Of a stretch of 64,000 bases of DNA, positions 11,364 to 23,198 are shown piece after piece. Numbering within the stretch: position 1 is the stretch's first letter; every line of letters begins with the position of its first letter. This DNA comes from Microvelia longipes (lineage: Eukaryota > Arthropoda > Insecta > Hemiptera > Veliidae), in the NCBI GenBank assembly GCA_018340805.1, contig JACMZG010001914.1, positions 48,265,700 to 48,329,699 of the forward strand, written 5' to 3'. The notes beneath the pieces are model-generated. The model was not told the origin of the DNA, did not search any database, and saw only the letters and a list, made by a program, of their open reading frames with translations. Position numbers and translations under genes: made by a program.

Positions 11364-12132
11364 AAGGGGTAATAAATTTATTCTTACTAGTAACTTACAT
11401 ATTATTAACTCTTGAAGAATAATTTTATTATGTTCGGATAAATTTGTTGTGTTTTTATTTTTATAAAATGGTTCTTTATAATATTATTATGCGGTAATAG
11501 GTATTTATTCAACTAGAAAGGGAAGAACGCTTTACCTCGAGGTCCAGTTGGAAAATTGAGTTTAAGTAGAAACGTTATTAAGGAATTGGTAATGTTCCTT
11601 AATTGGTAACTTTTGCTTGGACTTTTACGTATCACATTGATGTTAATACTCCCTGATTTAAATTATCGATTTCATTTGATGAAACTTTGCATGAAACATT
11701 TGCTGTTTGCTAAAACATTTTCAACAACCGAATGCAAGGCTCGTTAAAAACAACAACAAAAAATATTTGGCTCGAAGATGATCCTAATCAAAATTAGGTA
11801 GACATTATTTTGGCTGCTTGTTTTATTTATTTGCAATATTTATTGATAAAGATATAAGTAAGCTTAGGAAATTTTCTTATTGAGATAAGGAATGTAATGT
11901 TTACTTTCAGTCGTTATTTTTATAAACTAATTTACTAGACCCAACAAAATAAATTTAACGCTTTATAATTAATTGACCCTTGTTCTTGTTTTTAAAAACC
12001 TAAAAATACTTTTGATAATAAATAAATTGTTTTTTATGCGAAAAATAATTTAATTTTTCATCAGACTCTGTTGAAAGAGGTTTGTTCACTTTTTTATACA
12101 TTTTGCTCTTCACTTTTGTGCATCTTTTTATC

Positions 12133-12910
12133 ATGCCTTCTTACTCAAGTATTGAGTTTAGAGATATGCTTGTTGTGTATAAAGAAGCTAGATTAAGTGG
12201 AAGAGCTGCAGCTCGAATATATCGAGAGCGGTATCCTGATCGGCGCCCCCCTCACCGGCAGTTGTTTTGCCGCTTATATGAGAGATCGGGTATAAGTGTT
12301 GCATTTGCTGGGCATACGAACCAAAATAGACCACGGCCTTCCCGCAACGACAACCTTGTTACTGGTGTTTTGGCATACGTTGCTGCTTATCCTCATGCTA
12401 GCAGCAGGGAGATAGCTGAGGAATGTGGTAGCAACCACACTACCATCCAGCGAATTCTTCGTGGAAATGAATTTCACCCTTTTAAAATACATCTTCACCA
12501 GGCTCTCACCCCAGGTGACTACGTTAAAAGGATGGAGTTTTGTGAGTGGGCCGAGAGAAGCAGATAACACGTTTTTTAGTAAACGAGTGCTATGGACTGA
12601 CGAGGCTACATTTTTCAGCGATGGTAGTGTAAATAGACACAATTTACACTATTATAGCGATGTGAACCCTCACTGGCTGAGAGAAGTGGATTCTCAACAC
12701 CGTGGTCTGTTACACCTGGTGTGGGATCATCAGTGGCCAGATAATTGGTCCATATTTTTTGACAGAGCGCTTAATGGAAGAATGTTTTTAGATTTTCTGG
12801 AAAATGAACTTCCAGTACTCACTGAGCATCTTCCAATGCGTCTTCGTCAATCAATGTGGATCCAACTTGATGGTGCGCCGGCTCACTTCTCTCGGGGAAT
12901 ACTAACTTTT
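12133..12910 (+). pseudogene. Mariner-like transposase, frameshifted and C-terminally truncated
   Basis: The chosen start gives MPSYSSIEFRDMLVVYKEA, the beginning of a DUF4817-like helix-turn-helix (about residues 5-60). A second helix-turn-helix follows (ASSREIAEECGSNHTTIQRI, about 95-115). Near 12550 the frame shifts by one base. The other frame then continues with RVLWTDEATF (first catalytic Asp), NRHNLHYYSDVNPHW, and WIQLDGAPAHF (second catalytic Asp). The sequence stops at SRGI, where the tandem array begins, so the third acidic residue is missing and the protein cannot be active. The family cuts and pastes DNA at TA sites. An earlier in-frame methionine at 12082 is possible but adds only a hydrophobic stretch. 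Confidence 0.8.
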
Positions 12911-14999
12911 TAAAGTTACCGAGGAATTAGGGGTGGAGACTTTTCCCGACTCTCTATCTCCATTGTTAACCATTTTAGGAGGGGGTGTGCATTTTGTTGT
13001 TCCAAAAATATGGCAATTTTCACGAATAAAAGTGTGTATGTATGTTACACAGTAGGTCGTAGAAAAATTACCGGAATTTTATGATATTGGTATCAAATTT
13101 CTCAGAACATAATGTAGTTTTTAAAAATGTTCATATCATGGTATGCTCCAATTTAACTTTTTAAAGTTAACGAGGAATTACCATTTCGGGTAATAAAATT
13201 ACCATATTTGCCAAATAGTTACCGAAAAATAATGACATATTGAGGTCACTGAGGTCGATTACCTAGGGGTGGAGACTTTTCCCGACTCTCTATCTCCATT
13301 GTTAACCATTTTAGGAGGGGGTGTGCATTTTGTTGTTCCAAAAATATGGCAATTTTCACGAATAAAAGTGTGTATGTATGTTACACAGTAGGTCGTAGAA
13401 AAATTACCGGAATTTTATGATATTGGTATCAAATTTCTCAGAACATAATGTAGTTTTTAAAAATGTTCATATCATGGTATGCTCCAATTTAACTTTTAAA
13501 GTTAACGAGGAAATTACCATTTCGGGTAATAAAATTACCATATTTGCCAAAATAGTTACCGAAAAAATAATTACATATTTGAGGTCACTGAGGTCGATTA
13601 CCTAGGGGTGGAGACTTTTCCCGACTCTCTATCTCCATTTTTAACCATTTTAGCAGGGGGTGTGCATTTTGTTGTTCCAAAATATGCAATTTTCACGAAA
13701 AAAGTGTGTATGTATGTTACATAATAGGTTGTAGAAAATTACCGGAATTTTATGATATTGGTATCAAATTTCTCAGAACATAATGTAGTTTTTAAAAATG
13801 TTCATATCATGGTATGCTCCAATTAACTTTTTAAAGTTAACGAGGAATTACCATTTCGGGTAATAAATTACCATATTTGCCAAATAGTTACCGAAAAAAT
13901 AATGACATATTTGAGGTCACTGAGGTCGATTACCTAGGGGTGGAGACTTTTCCCGACTCTCTATCTCCATTTTTAACCATTTTAGCAGGGGGTGTGCATT
14001 TTGTTGTTCCAAAAATATGGCAATTTTCACGAATAAAAGTGTGTATGTATGTTACACAGTAGGTCGTAGAAAAATTACCGGAATTTTATGATATTGTATC
14101 AAATTTCTCAGAACATAATGTAGTTTTAAAAATGTTCATATCATGGTATGCTCCAATTTAACTTTTTAAGTTAACGAGGAATTACCATTTCGGGTAATAA
14201 AATTACCATATTTGCCAAATAGTTACCGAAAAAATAATTACATATTTTGAGGTCACTGAGGTCGATTACCTAGGGTGGAGACTTTTCCCGACTCTCTATC
14301 TCCATTTTTAACCATTTTAGCAGGGGTGTGCATTTTGTTGTTCCAAAAATATGGCAATTTCACGAATAAAAGTGTGTATGTATGTTACATAATAGGTTGT
14401 AGAAAAATTACCGGAATTTTATGATATTGGTATCAAATTTCTCAGAACATAATGTAGTTTTTAAAAATGTTCATATCATGGTATGCTCCAATTTAACTTT
14501 TTAAAGTTAACGAGGAATTACCATTTCGGGTAATAAAATTACCATATTTGCCAAATAGTTACCGAAAAAATAATGACATATTTGAGGTCACTGAGGTCGA
14601 TTACCTAGGGGTGGAGACTTTTCCCGACTCTCTATCTCCATTTTTAACCATTTTAGGAGGGGGTGTGCATTTTGTTGTTCCAAAAATATGGCAATTTTCA
14701 CGAATAAAAGTGTGTATGTATGTTACACAGTAGGTCGTAGAAAAATTACCGGAATTTATGATATTGGTATCAAATTCTCAGAACATAATGTAGTTTTTAA
14801 AAATGTTCATATCATGGTATGCTCCAATTTAACTTTTTAAAGTTAACGAGGAATTACCATTTCGGGTAATAAAATACCATATTTGCCAAATAGTTACCGA
14901 AAAAAATAATGACATATTGAGGTCACTGAGGTCGATTACCTAGGGGTGGAGACTTTTCCCGACTCTCTATCTCCATTTTTAACCATTTTAGCAGGGGGT
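12905..14999. repeat. Tandem array of the right terminal repeat, ~335-bp unit, 7 copies
   Basis: The marker GGTGGAGACTTTTCCCGAC occurs at 12932, 13268, 13607, 13939, 14274, 14610 and 14945, giving spacings of 332-339 bp. Units are nearly identical apart from homopolymer-length changes and a GGAGG/GCAGG variant. The first six end in a junction reading GTGTGCATTTTGTTGTTCC and only the last continues to the true transposon tip. Frames of 61 codons inside are artefacts. Confidence 0.9.
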
Positions 15000-15021
15000 G
15001 TGCATCTGAAATGTTCCACCC

Positions 15022-15023
<2 letters not shown>

Positions 15024-15096
<73 letters not shown>

Positions 15097-15111
15097 TTTT
15101 TTTTTTTTTTT
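15024..15111. repeat. (TA)n tract followed by poly-T
   Basis: About 74 bp of TA with two breaks, then 14 T. It lies directly outside the transposon and may be the target site that supplied its TA duplication. Confidence 0.9.
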
Positions 15112-15441
15112 AATTTACTTATTATCCTGAAGTTAAAAAGAAGGTTCCTCATTTGAGAGTAGATAGCAAGCTTAATAGATTAAGACCAATTTACGCTTAA
15201 TCAGAAAATGTTATTTAACTCATAACAATACCAAAGCAATAGATAAAAGGAAGGAAACAGCAATGCTACCTCGAAGGTCACAGAGAGATCACTGAGTTGT
15301 GTAGCGGCTGCGAGCCGAGGGTCTGTATTTTAATCAAATTTAGAACATTGCTAAGCTTGCTTAGAAACCAGTTTGAAAAAACAATATCTCAATCAAATTT
15401 TACTATCACTTCTAACTGAGTACTTACGTCTGTTTTTGCAG

Positions 15442-15540
15442 GTAGCGTGACGAGGAGAAGAGATCTACTTGTAATAGTAACTTTATTTAATAATTAGGTT
15501 TAAATAATAAATTATTTAATTTATTTTAATGTAAGTTAAT
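15442..15540 (+). other. Possible terminal exon of the 6.3-10.5 kb gene
   Basis: A good acceptor (CTGTTTTTGCAG) is followed by a TAG that falls in frame if the phase-2 exon ending at 10532 is joined, and then by AATAAA-like sequence near 15508. This would close the protein one residue after the junction. It is only a guess built on phase and signals. Confidence 0.2.
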
Positions 15541-15860
15541 CATAGAGATATATACTAGACGGGGCATAGCCTATCTTAACACAATGAGAGACCTGAAACA
15601 TCTTTTTGGGGCTCACAGGGGATCTGTGTAACCTCATTAAAACCTCCTATAAGAGCGATTTAAGGTTATAATAAATCAATTGTTTTCTGCTTCCCGCACA
15701 TTTTTTTTGTTTTGATTTGTATTTTAAACGTTTTACTGTATAAGTAAACTGTATTTTTGTTCTGTTTATTTTATTATATTGATAATCGAATGGAGTCAGG
15801 TTACTTTTCCAATGTATCAAAATTCAACCAATAGGGCCCCTCTAGTAATAAATCTCTATG
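15541..15860 (+). mobile_element. hAT-like MITE, copy 1, with 8-bp duplication
   Basis: Ends CATAGAGATATATACTAG and CTAGTAATAAATCTCTATG are inverted. The flanks AAGTTAAT at 15533-15540 and 15861-15868 are a perfect 8-bp direct repeat. No coding frame. A second copy lies at 21083-21400 in the same orientation. Confidence 0.85.
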
Positions 15861-15868
15861 AAGTTAAT

Positions 15869-17791
15869 GAATAAAATAAGTGCGTTCCTTAATTGTGTGT
15901 TATTACCTATGACGATTAAGATGAGAAGTATAAAGACTTGGGTCAAATTGGTTAAAAGGGATTGTTCATCCCACCCTTCCTTTAACACCCCTTCCCAATA
16001 GCCTGTTATTGCGTAAAAACTGAAACTTGTCTTATAGTCTCATTTACCAAACTACACCAGTGGGTTCAGAAATTCAGCATATGAAACCGAAAAAAAAATC
16101 CTAAAAATACCGCCTTCAATGCACAACAGTGGTCCAAGTCAATTTTTTCGATTCTGATTTGTTTTGCTTAATATTGCACATTACTATAAGATTTATTTAT
16201 TTAAGAAGTAAAAATGCTTTAAACGTCATAATTCAGAATAAACAGAAAACCATGCGTTGGAAGAAATAATTGTGTCCAGAAGTCCAGAACTCCTCCCACA
16301 TCTGGCATAGTTAACTTGGTAAACATACCCAATAGACAGCTGTAATACGTTCTTGGAGTTGGCAGCACTGACTGGTGATAAGGGCTATGATAAGACTTTC
16401 TTTTTCCTAACGAAGCTTAACTATAAAGGGGATGGTTAATGTAAGGAAAAAATGTAAGCAGACAAATATAATTTGTTCTTTGATTTTAAAAATGGCCGTG
16501 TTAATGAGGCTCAATTTTAAAATGTTTAGTATGAAATGAAATTTCAATATTTTCCAAAATGATTCATACAAAAAACCATCGGAAACTGTTTTGGAATATT
16601 TTTATTTTAGGTCAAACGTAAAAGGTGTGTTTACGTTGTCACCAAAGTTCACTGACTCCAAAGTTCGTTAGATCAAAAACAAAAATCCACCAAACTTTGG
16701 TAACAAATCTTTGTCACCGAAGTTCACAAAGGCTCGTTGCCTCCAAAATTCGTTGGACATAATTTTTTTAATTTAATTTTTGGAACTTACGACTATTTAT
16801 GACATTAAAAATTAATTACTACGTTAATAATACTGTTTCGGATGTAATGAATTTTGAAGGCAACGGGCTGATTTTATAGATCCAATGCCTTTGCCAACTC
16901 TTCCCGTTAGTTCCAAAAAGATTAGAACTTGTTTGTAAAGACCGTAGTCAGCATCAGTTCCAAAATATTTTGTAAGTTACTCCTAGCGCAGTTATACCAC
17001 TATTCCTCTGACCGGCTCAACTAATAATAATTAATTAATGATTAGTATTTTTCTAATTTACTAATTAATAAATTAGTTTATTGACTAATAAAAATAATGA
17101 TTGAATAGGTGATAATGATTTAATTTATTGATTTTAATTGAATAATTGATTTTATTAATTATAAATTATTATAATTATGTGATATAACAGAGTTACCTCA
17201 CAGTATGAAAGGCTTCTGAGGAAGCGTATTCTGTTTGATTTTTTTCTTAACAGTTTTGAATTTAACTTCACAATAAGATCTAGCTAAGAAGTATATAAAC
17301 TCCACGAAACTTAGTATACTGCAGCCGAGAAGTAAGTTTATAACTCCTCCTACAAAACCTGCAACCACGTTTAATCTTAGAATACTAAAATACTCGAAAC
17401 AAAGCTATGTTTAATTTACCCAGTTTCCAAATTAGGTTTCAAAATTCTTACCCAGTGCAGAGAGGGTTTGTAGGAGATTGGTTTAATGATATCTGTAATC
17501 ATTTCCGGAATGTTAGTTAGTAATTATAGTGAGGCGATAGATCACAAGGCATGTAAACTACGTCTTTGGGCCCTTTTTGCTAACTCCTTTAGTTAGTCTG
17601 ATAGTCTTCTACCTCATTAGTCCAAGTAAATACATTTTGTGACACAGAAGAGATTTTATTATAAGAAACAACACCTCCTCCAAGACAGGATAGACTCTTT
17701 CCCGATCTTGAAACCATAAAGTAGATACATACATTTTATTTTTAAGCTACAGTGGAGGGACTTAAATTTTGCCTTAATCCTGATCACTAAG
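15869..17791. other. Unassigned AT-rich DNA
   Basis: No exon or open frame that I trust. At 16640-16760 a loose ~75-bp repeat occurs (CACCAAAGTTCA... CTCCAAAGTTCGTT). The rest is simple-sequence-like AT DNA. Confidence 0.45.
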
Positions 17792-17802
17792 GGTTCGGGA
17801 CT

Positions 17803-18464
17803 TTTTGATTGTACTAAATGGACCAACGAGAGACTAAATCTAACCATGATATATGGGCCAATCACACCCGACACCATAGTAAATGTCATGCTGAAAAACG
17901 AGGACTCGTGGGAAATGATCAATACTTTTGCTGAGACCATCCTGCGAGCTAAAAAAGGTGATTTAGATAATGTTATATAGGAACACTTTACCAATACTGT
18001 AGTTATAATTTATTTATTTATTTTTTTTTTATTTATATTTGTTTTTATTTATTTATTTATTTATTAATTTTTGTATTATTATTATTATTTTTTTTTTTTT
18101 TACTATTTTTTTTATATTATTATTATTTTTTTTTTTTTGTCAGGTTTTGAGGTTGGTTCTAGACGTTGCAGATTTCCTTGCAACGTCTAGACCCACATTA
18201 AAGCTTTGAAAAGGAGACATAGGGGGGTAAGATGGGAGGGAGCCGGAAGGCTCAAGATAAGACCTAGCCTGAAGTAATGTGAATAACGGTTCCAGGCTAG
18301 GTTTAAGGGTTTCGCGGAGTGAGTTTTAGTTGGTATGAGGCAGACCCTGAGTCCAACACTGTTGACAGACCGCTGTCTTCGTGCGTAAATGCATTTCTCT
18401 CTCTTTTTTGGTAACATTTTTTCCCCAAGAAAAATTTTGCCAAAAAAAAAAAAAAAAAAAAAAA
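17803..18464 (+). mobile_element. 5'-truncated non-LTR retrotransposon with target duplication
   Basis: GGTTCGGGACT occurs at 17792-17802 and again at 18465-18475, directly after a 23-A tail (18442-18464). This is the signature of target-primed insertion. The body starts inside the C-terminal part of a protein frame that ends at a TAG at 17978-17980. It is followed by a 3' UTR with T-rich simple sequence (18004-18140), a short hairpin (GACGTTGCAG... CTTGCAACGTC) and GGAGTGAGTTTTAGTTGGTA, a 3'-UTR phrase of the kind seen in insect LINEs of the R1 group. Confidence 0.8.
17804..17980 (+). pseudogene. C-terminal fragment of a LINE polyprotein
   Basis: The fragment of 58 codons includes LTMIYGPITPDTIVNVMLK and ends with FAETILRAKKGDLDNVI. 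This Leu/Glu-rich end, with a Met-Leu-x-x-x-(D/E)-x-W pattern, resembles the extreme C-termini of insect LINE open reading frame 2. The 5' part is absent because reverse transcription stopped early. The opposite-strand frame at 17659-17994 is its shadow. Confidence 0.55.
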
Positions 18465-18475
18465 GGTTCGGGACT

Positions 18476-18654
18476 ACTTAATTATTGTCTTTTTCGAATA
18501 ACGGCACATAAGGAATTCCATCCCTCGCATAAAAATCTAAGAGACCCCCGCGACTAGGATCTAACTTAGACTGTCAGGTTGACAGGTACACGTGCTAATT
18601 ATATCAAAGGGAACCCGTTTTGGGATGCTGTTAAATTAACTTAGGATTCAGGTG
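18476..18654. other. Unassigned
   Basis: No features seen. Confidence 0.4.
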
Positions 18655-19030
18655 AAACTTGAAATTTCGTCTACTCCAAAAGAATTTCCATATTTATATG
18701 ATAGAGAGCCAGGATTTGACTTGGCCCATCAATGCTACCAAAGAGTACAGTCGCTAAGTGTCTAGAATTTTCGCTAATGGCTTAAATAAAGTTAAGTCAA
18801 CCGATCGAATTTGTAGATTGTTCTGTTGTGTAATTTATAGTGTAGTATCAAAGGAACATTTCATATACTCCAAAAATATCTATATTTATATAATAATGTA
18901 GCCGGTTTTTTACTTGCATCATCAATCATGCTGGAGAGGGGAGTCGCTAAGTGTTTAGAATATTCGCTAAGAGTTTAAGTTAAGTTTGGCCAACTGATCA
19001 AAATTTTCAGATTGATGAGTTGTGTAATTT
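18655..19030. repeat. 183-bp tandem duplication
   Basis: Two diverged copies share GTCGCTAAGTGT (18749 and 18931), TTCGCTAA and a GTTGTGTAATTTA tail. Divergence of roughly 15-20% by eye suggests an old event. Confidence 0.75.
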
Positions 19031-19196
19031 AGTGTAGTGCGAAATGAATTTGAGATGGTTTTATCTACTAGTTTTACAATTTGTAATTCTATACAATTTG
19101 TATTTCTAAGAAGTTTTTAATTGTTTATTTACTGTCAAGTTTATGAACCCACTGTCAAGAAAAACGAGAGAATTTTCACTTCTTTTTTATGCAATA

Positions 19197-19590
19197 CTGT
19201 AGAGCCATGATACCTAGAGGGAGCAGTTATACAGTAGAGTAGAGCCATAATACCTAGAGGGAGCAATTATACTGTAGAGCCATGATACCTAGAGGGAGTA
19301 ATTATACTGTAGAGCCATAATACCTAGAGGGAGCAGTTATACAGTAGAGCAGAGCCATAATACCTAGAGGGAGCAATTATACTGTAGATCCATAATACCT
19401 AGAGGGAGCAGTTATACTGTAGATCCATGATACCTAGAGGGAGCAGTTATACTGTAGATCCATAATACCTAGAGGGAGTTATACTGTAGATCCATAATAC
19501 CTAGAGGGAGCAATTATACTGTAGAGCCATGATACCCAGAGGGAGCAATTATACTGTAGAGCAATACTGTAGAGCCATGATACCTAGAGC
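19197..19590. repeat. 35-bp minisatellite, about 11 copies
   Basis: The unit contains TACCTAGAGGGAGCAATTAT and ACTGTAGAGCCATGA, with some shortened units. Confidence 0.9.
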
Positions 19591-19640
19591 CATTATTACT
19601 TTAGATGTAGATCCTCATATTAAGAATCAAGCAATCAAAA

Positions 19641-19760
19641 GACTGGGGGCCATTGGTCTCTCGGTATCAGATAATTGTGCTAAGGACATTGGTCCCTCAG
19701 TATTAGATAATTGTGCTAAGGACATTGGTCCCTCAGTATTAGATAATTGTGCTAAGGACA
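19641..19760. repeat. 36-bp repeat, three copies, in frame
   Basis: GGACATTGGTCCCTCAGTAT plus TAGATAATTGTGCTAA repeats with a 36-bp period. A plus-strand frame (19529-19846) reads 12-residue repeats containing SVLDNCAKDIG. The frame runs out of the neighbouring minisatellite and has no other support, so a gene is not called. Confidence 0.8.
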
Positions 19761-21082
19761 CCTTAAATTTAACAAAGATATTGATATGCTGCATCTGTAA
19801 ACTTTTCTATAATGCCACATTCGTAATTGCTGATGTCTCAACATAATGTCATGTTCCAATTCGTTTTGTCACGTCTAACTCATCAGGGCGATGATAGATC
19901 CTTAATTTAATCTTTCTTTTACATATAATTCCAAAGAATATAATGTGAAGTATTTCTATAAGGGACACTATCTTGCAAAACATATTATAATAGGATACTT
20001 CCGAGTTTTACAAAGCATAAATAGTTGACGCCATATAATTTGACGAGTGACACCTAGGAATGTAACAAGTAAAATCCTATTCTACATGACTTACATTAGG
20101 TAACTACTACCTATCCCAATAACATTCGTTATTATTATAGCTCGACATAATGACATGACACAATACCCCACTCACTCACATGACCCCGACAGAGCTTGAA
20201 CTCACTCCGTCAAATATATTCGAAGTATTTACCATAGAGAACATCGAATGATAAGTACATTTTACAGATCTAGCATAGCATTTTCCTTCCAACTTATCCA
20301 GGTTTCTCTCGGATAATTATATTTGTGTCAGCTATTCTTCATCTCAAAAATTCGGTAGTGTCAAATTATATGGAGTATTTTCGTTGGGAAGCATGTTTAT
20401 TACCCTATGAACCGAAAAAACGTGACATGTACTGTTCAAAACCAAATTGAACTAAAGATATACCTCAAACAAATTTTTTAATGATTTTGAAGAAACAATT
20501 CTGTGTAAAACCTAACTATACTATAAATTGCTGAAAACTCACCAAATGGAATGTTATAACTAATAAACGTCTTTGAATAAGAAATACTGCCTATGTAGGA
20601 GAAGGATAGCACCAGGTAGGGGTTGCTATTAGTATGATGTATCCAGGCGTGGTTATGTTCTTCTAAAAATGATCGTCTGATCAGTAAGTTATAGATGTAT
20701 CTTGAACATGCAGGTAAACATCGGTTGCAATGGCCGAGAGCTTTGTACCCTGAAAATAAACAATAAGATTTTTGAGTGCATTAAAACCATTGAAGTATTA
20801 GTATAATTAGAAGATGGAGGAAGTAAATATCTCTCGTTAAAAGAGTATAATAAATATAGAATGTCGGAAAGCATACAAGAGAGTCAGACAGAAGGTGAGG
20901 GTGAACTCGGTGCTGGCATCTAGCGGCAGCTCTGAAACTAATTCTTCTTACCATAACATTTGTCCCACATTTCTAAGATGGTATTTTAAAATCACCCGGG
21001 GTTCCATTACCGTTTTAACGTTATAAATATCTTGAAATTGGTCATAATCCAAATATCATAATATTTGGATTAATTAGTTTTG
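19761..21082. other. Unassigned AT-rich DNA
   Basis: Short frames only. Nothing with splice borders or recognisable protein content. Confidence 0.45.
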
Positions 21083-21400
21083 CATAAAGATGAATACTAA
21101 AGGGGGCATAGCTTATTTCAATACATTAAAAGGCCTGAAACATCGTTTTGGGGATCTCAGGGGCTCAGTGTAACCCCATTAAAACCTCACTTCCAAGAGT
21201 GAGTTAAAGTTATAATTAATTTATTTATTTCGTCCCGCTCATTATTTGTGTTTTGATATGTATTTTTAACGTTCTTCTATACAAGTTATTGTAATTTTGT
21301 ACTGATTATTTGATTATATTTTTAGCGAAGGTGGTCAGGTTATTTTTTCGATGTTTCATTATTCAACCAATTGGGCCCCTCTAGTAATAATATCTCTATG
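21083..21400 (+). mobile_element. hAT-like MITE, copy 2
   Basis: Aligns along its full length with 15541-15860 (shared blocks include GGGCATAGC, CCTGAAACATC and GGGCCCCTCTAGTAATAA). The ends are CATAAAGATGAATACTA and TATCTCTATG. Flanking octamers TAGTTTTG and CAGTTTGA are only partly alike, so this copy is older. Confidence 0.75.
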
Positions 21401-21659
21401 CAGTTTGATGCCAGAAGTAGTATGCAGGAAAGTAAACGACAGTGGCACATTCTAGTAGTTGGCTAGTGAAACTACCAAATTACACTCTAGCGCTCCTGTC
21501 AACTGGCTACGGAACTAACATTTTCTTGTATGAAATAGTAAATGCCAGGACCATCTTTCTTAATCTATATATTCTTTGCTCTCGTCGTTGACACTTTTTT
21601 AAAAGGTACAAACTTCTACTTAATAGAAACATTAGATACTAGTTACACACCAAGTAAGT

Positions 21660-21785
21660 ACGTGTCGCATATGTTATTCTCATGCATAGCTTCATACGTC
21701 GCATAATTTTTCCGCGTTTTATATTTTTTTGCTGTCATTATTGCGGGTTAATGACGTCATAATCATTATAATACATATCAAATTT
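21660..21785 (+). repeat. Fragment of TGACGTCA-containing repeat
   Basis: GCTGTCATTATTGCGGGTTA followed by ATGACGTCATAA matches parts of 41.93-42.1 kb and, inverted, 49.6-49.75 kb. Confidence 0.6.
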
Positions 21786-22236
21786 AGGTATAGGATTTAC
21801 AAATCCTATTACGAAGTATACAGGAAATGTACTGTCTTTGCCCTACAGATTAAAGACAGTACTTTTTCTATACACCTACAGTAGTGAATGAAGTAAATTA
21901 AAAATTCCTAAGTAAGCAATAACCAATTTTCTGGGTTTGGACAACTGATTTCCCTCTAATCTTACTAATAATTCTATTATACAACAACTGCTGCTATAAT
22001 ATCTAAAATAAAAGCATAAACAAATAAAGTGAATTAAAATATACAAATAAAGTTTTATAAGTAAAATAAATTGCGGCGCAGTCTCATAAAACACTAGGAT
22101 ACACAACGCGTAATGTTTTAGGTTTAAATGAGGGAATTATCCGGGGGAAGATTAGAAAAATAATAGAAACAGTCTAATATTATTATTTAAAATATATTAC
22201 TAATACAAAACAACAATAGTAGCTGTTTAGATTTTA
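21786..22236. other. Unassigned
   Basis: No supported feature. Confidence 0.4.
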
Positions 22237-22249
22237 ATGTACATAGTAC

Positions 22250-22407
22250 ATAGATTTATTTTATGTACTATTAAAGAAGTGCCTACAACAGGGTTAGCTG
22301 GTGGGCTTACCCGATGTAAGAGACTGCGGGTGGATGGAGTGATTACCGCTAAGGACCAAGCTGTCAAAGTGGTTAATCCGGGCAAAAAAAAAAAAAAAAA
22401 AAAAAAA
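22250..22407 (+). mobile_element. 3' end of a retroposon with poly-A tail
   Basis: A GC-richer segment (GATGGAGTGATTACCGCTAA, then GTCAAAGTGGTTAATCCGGGC) ends in 24 A. This is typical of a LINE- or SINE-derived 3' end. No clear target duplication was found. Confidence 0.5.
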
Positions 22408-23198
22408 CTGCTGCATGAAAAGTGCTTAACTTACTTGGGATTGCTTGTATACATAAATAATCTGATAGCTTACACACTGGCTTAGCGCCACCTGGAAAAT
22501 TATTCATAAAATTTATTAAGTTATAAATTTAATTATTTTAAAACATTTGTTTATTTATTTGTTTTAATTATAATACTCAAAACTGAACGCAGGTCATGGA
22601 AGATGATGTTGGTTTGGAAATTCGATCATTTTCTAGATTAGTTGTACTAAGTAGTTAGTAAGTTACTAGATTAGTAGTGGCGACGCTATAACTAAACACC
22701 CCTGTGGATGGATGTCGTCTAGACATCCATCCACCTCCACTGGATATCAAAAGAAAAAGCTCTGCCAAATGTGGAATGGTCGGTCACCTTCAGAAGATGG
22801 GGATTGCTCTATAAATGGATGGATGACCTTGGGGATTCCGAAGGCTTCCGTTGGGATTAGCCGGATATTGGATGTACGACGTCAGAAATCTGTGCCAACA
22901 TGATCATAGCTGGATTCAGGGGTGGCAATCCCTGAATAGCATTACTATAATTAGTAATTATAGCATCACTACTTAATTATTAGCTAACTGCTGATAATTA
23001 GCTATTTATCAATAGCAAGTTTACGAAAAATATTTAGAAACGTCCACAAGTGTTCGCATAGACACTAATAAATATCTCACAAATTCGTAGGGAATTGATG
23101 ATAACATAAACATATATACAACATACAAATATATATAAATATAAATATATATCGGGAATACTTCCCGAAACACGTCTGATTTATTTTATTTTATTGTG
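22408..23198. other. Unassigned, with a 12-bp-stem hairpin
   Basis: Positions 22704-22734 form a hairpin with stem GTGGATGGATGT/ACATCCATCCAC and a 7-base loop. No gene is evident. Confidence 0.5.

Larger units (their letters stand above)
11024..15022 (+). mobile_element. Mariner-like (DUF4817 type) transposon with satellite-like right end
   Basis: The left end CAGGGTGGAACATTTCAG and the right end (complement GGGGTGGAACATTTCAG) are inverted, each abutting TA (11022-11023 and 15023-15024), as expected for Tc1/mariner. The left terminal repeat spans 11024-11363. Its inverse at the right end is not single but repeated in tandem seven times (12905-15000). Between lies a broken transposase (12133-12910). 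The spacer 11364-12132 has no other gene. The element looks non-autonomous now. Confidence 0.85.

Noticed and set aside
17659..17994. 111-codon minus-strand gene
   Set aside because: Opposite strand of the LINE C-terminal frame, which has a better composition and sits inside a defined retrocopy.
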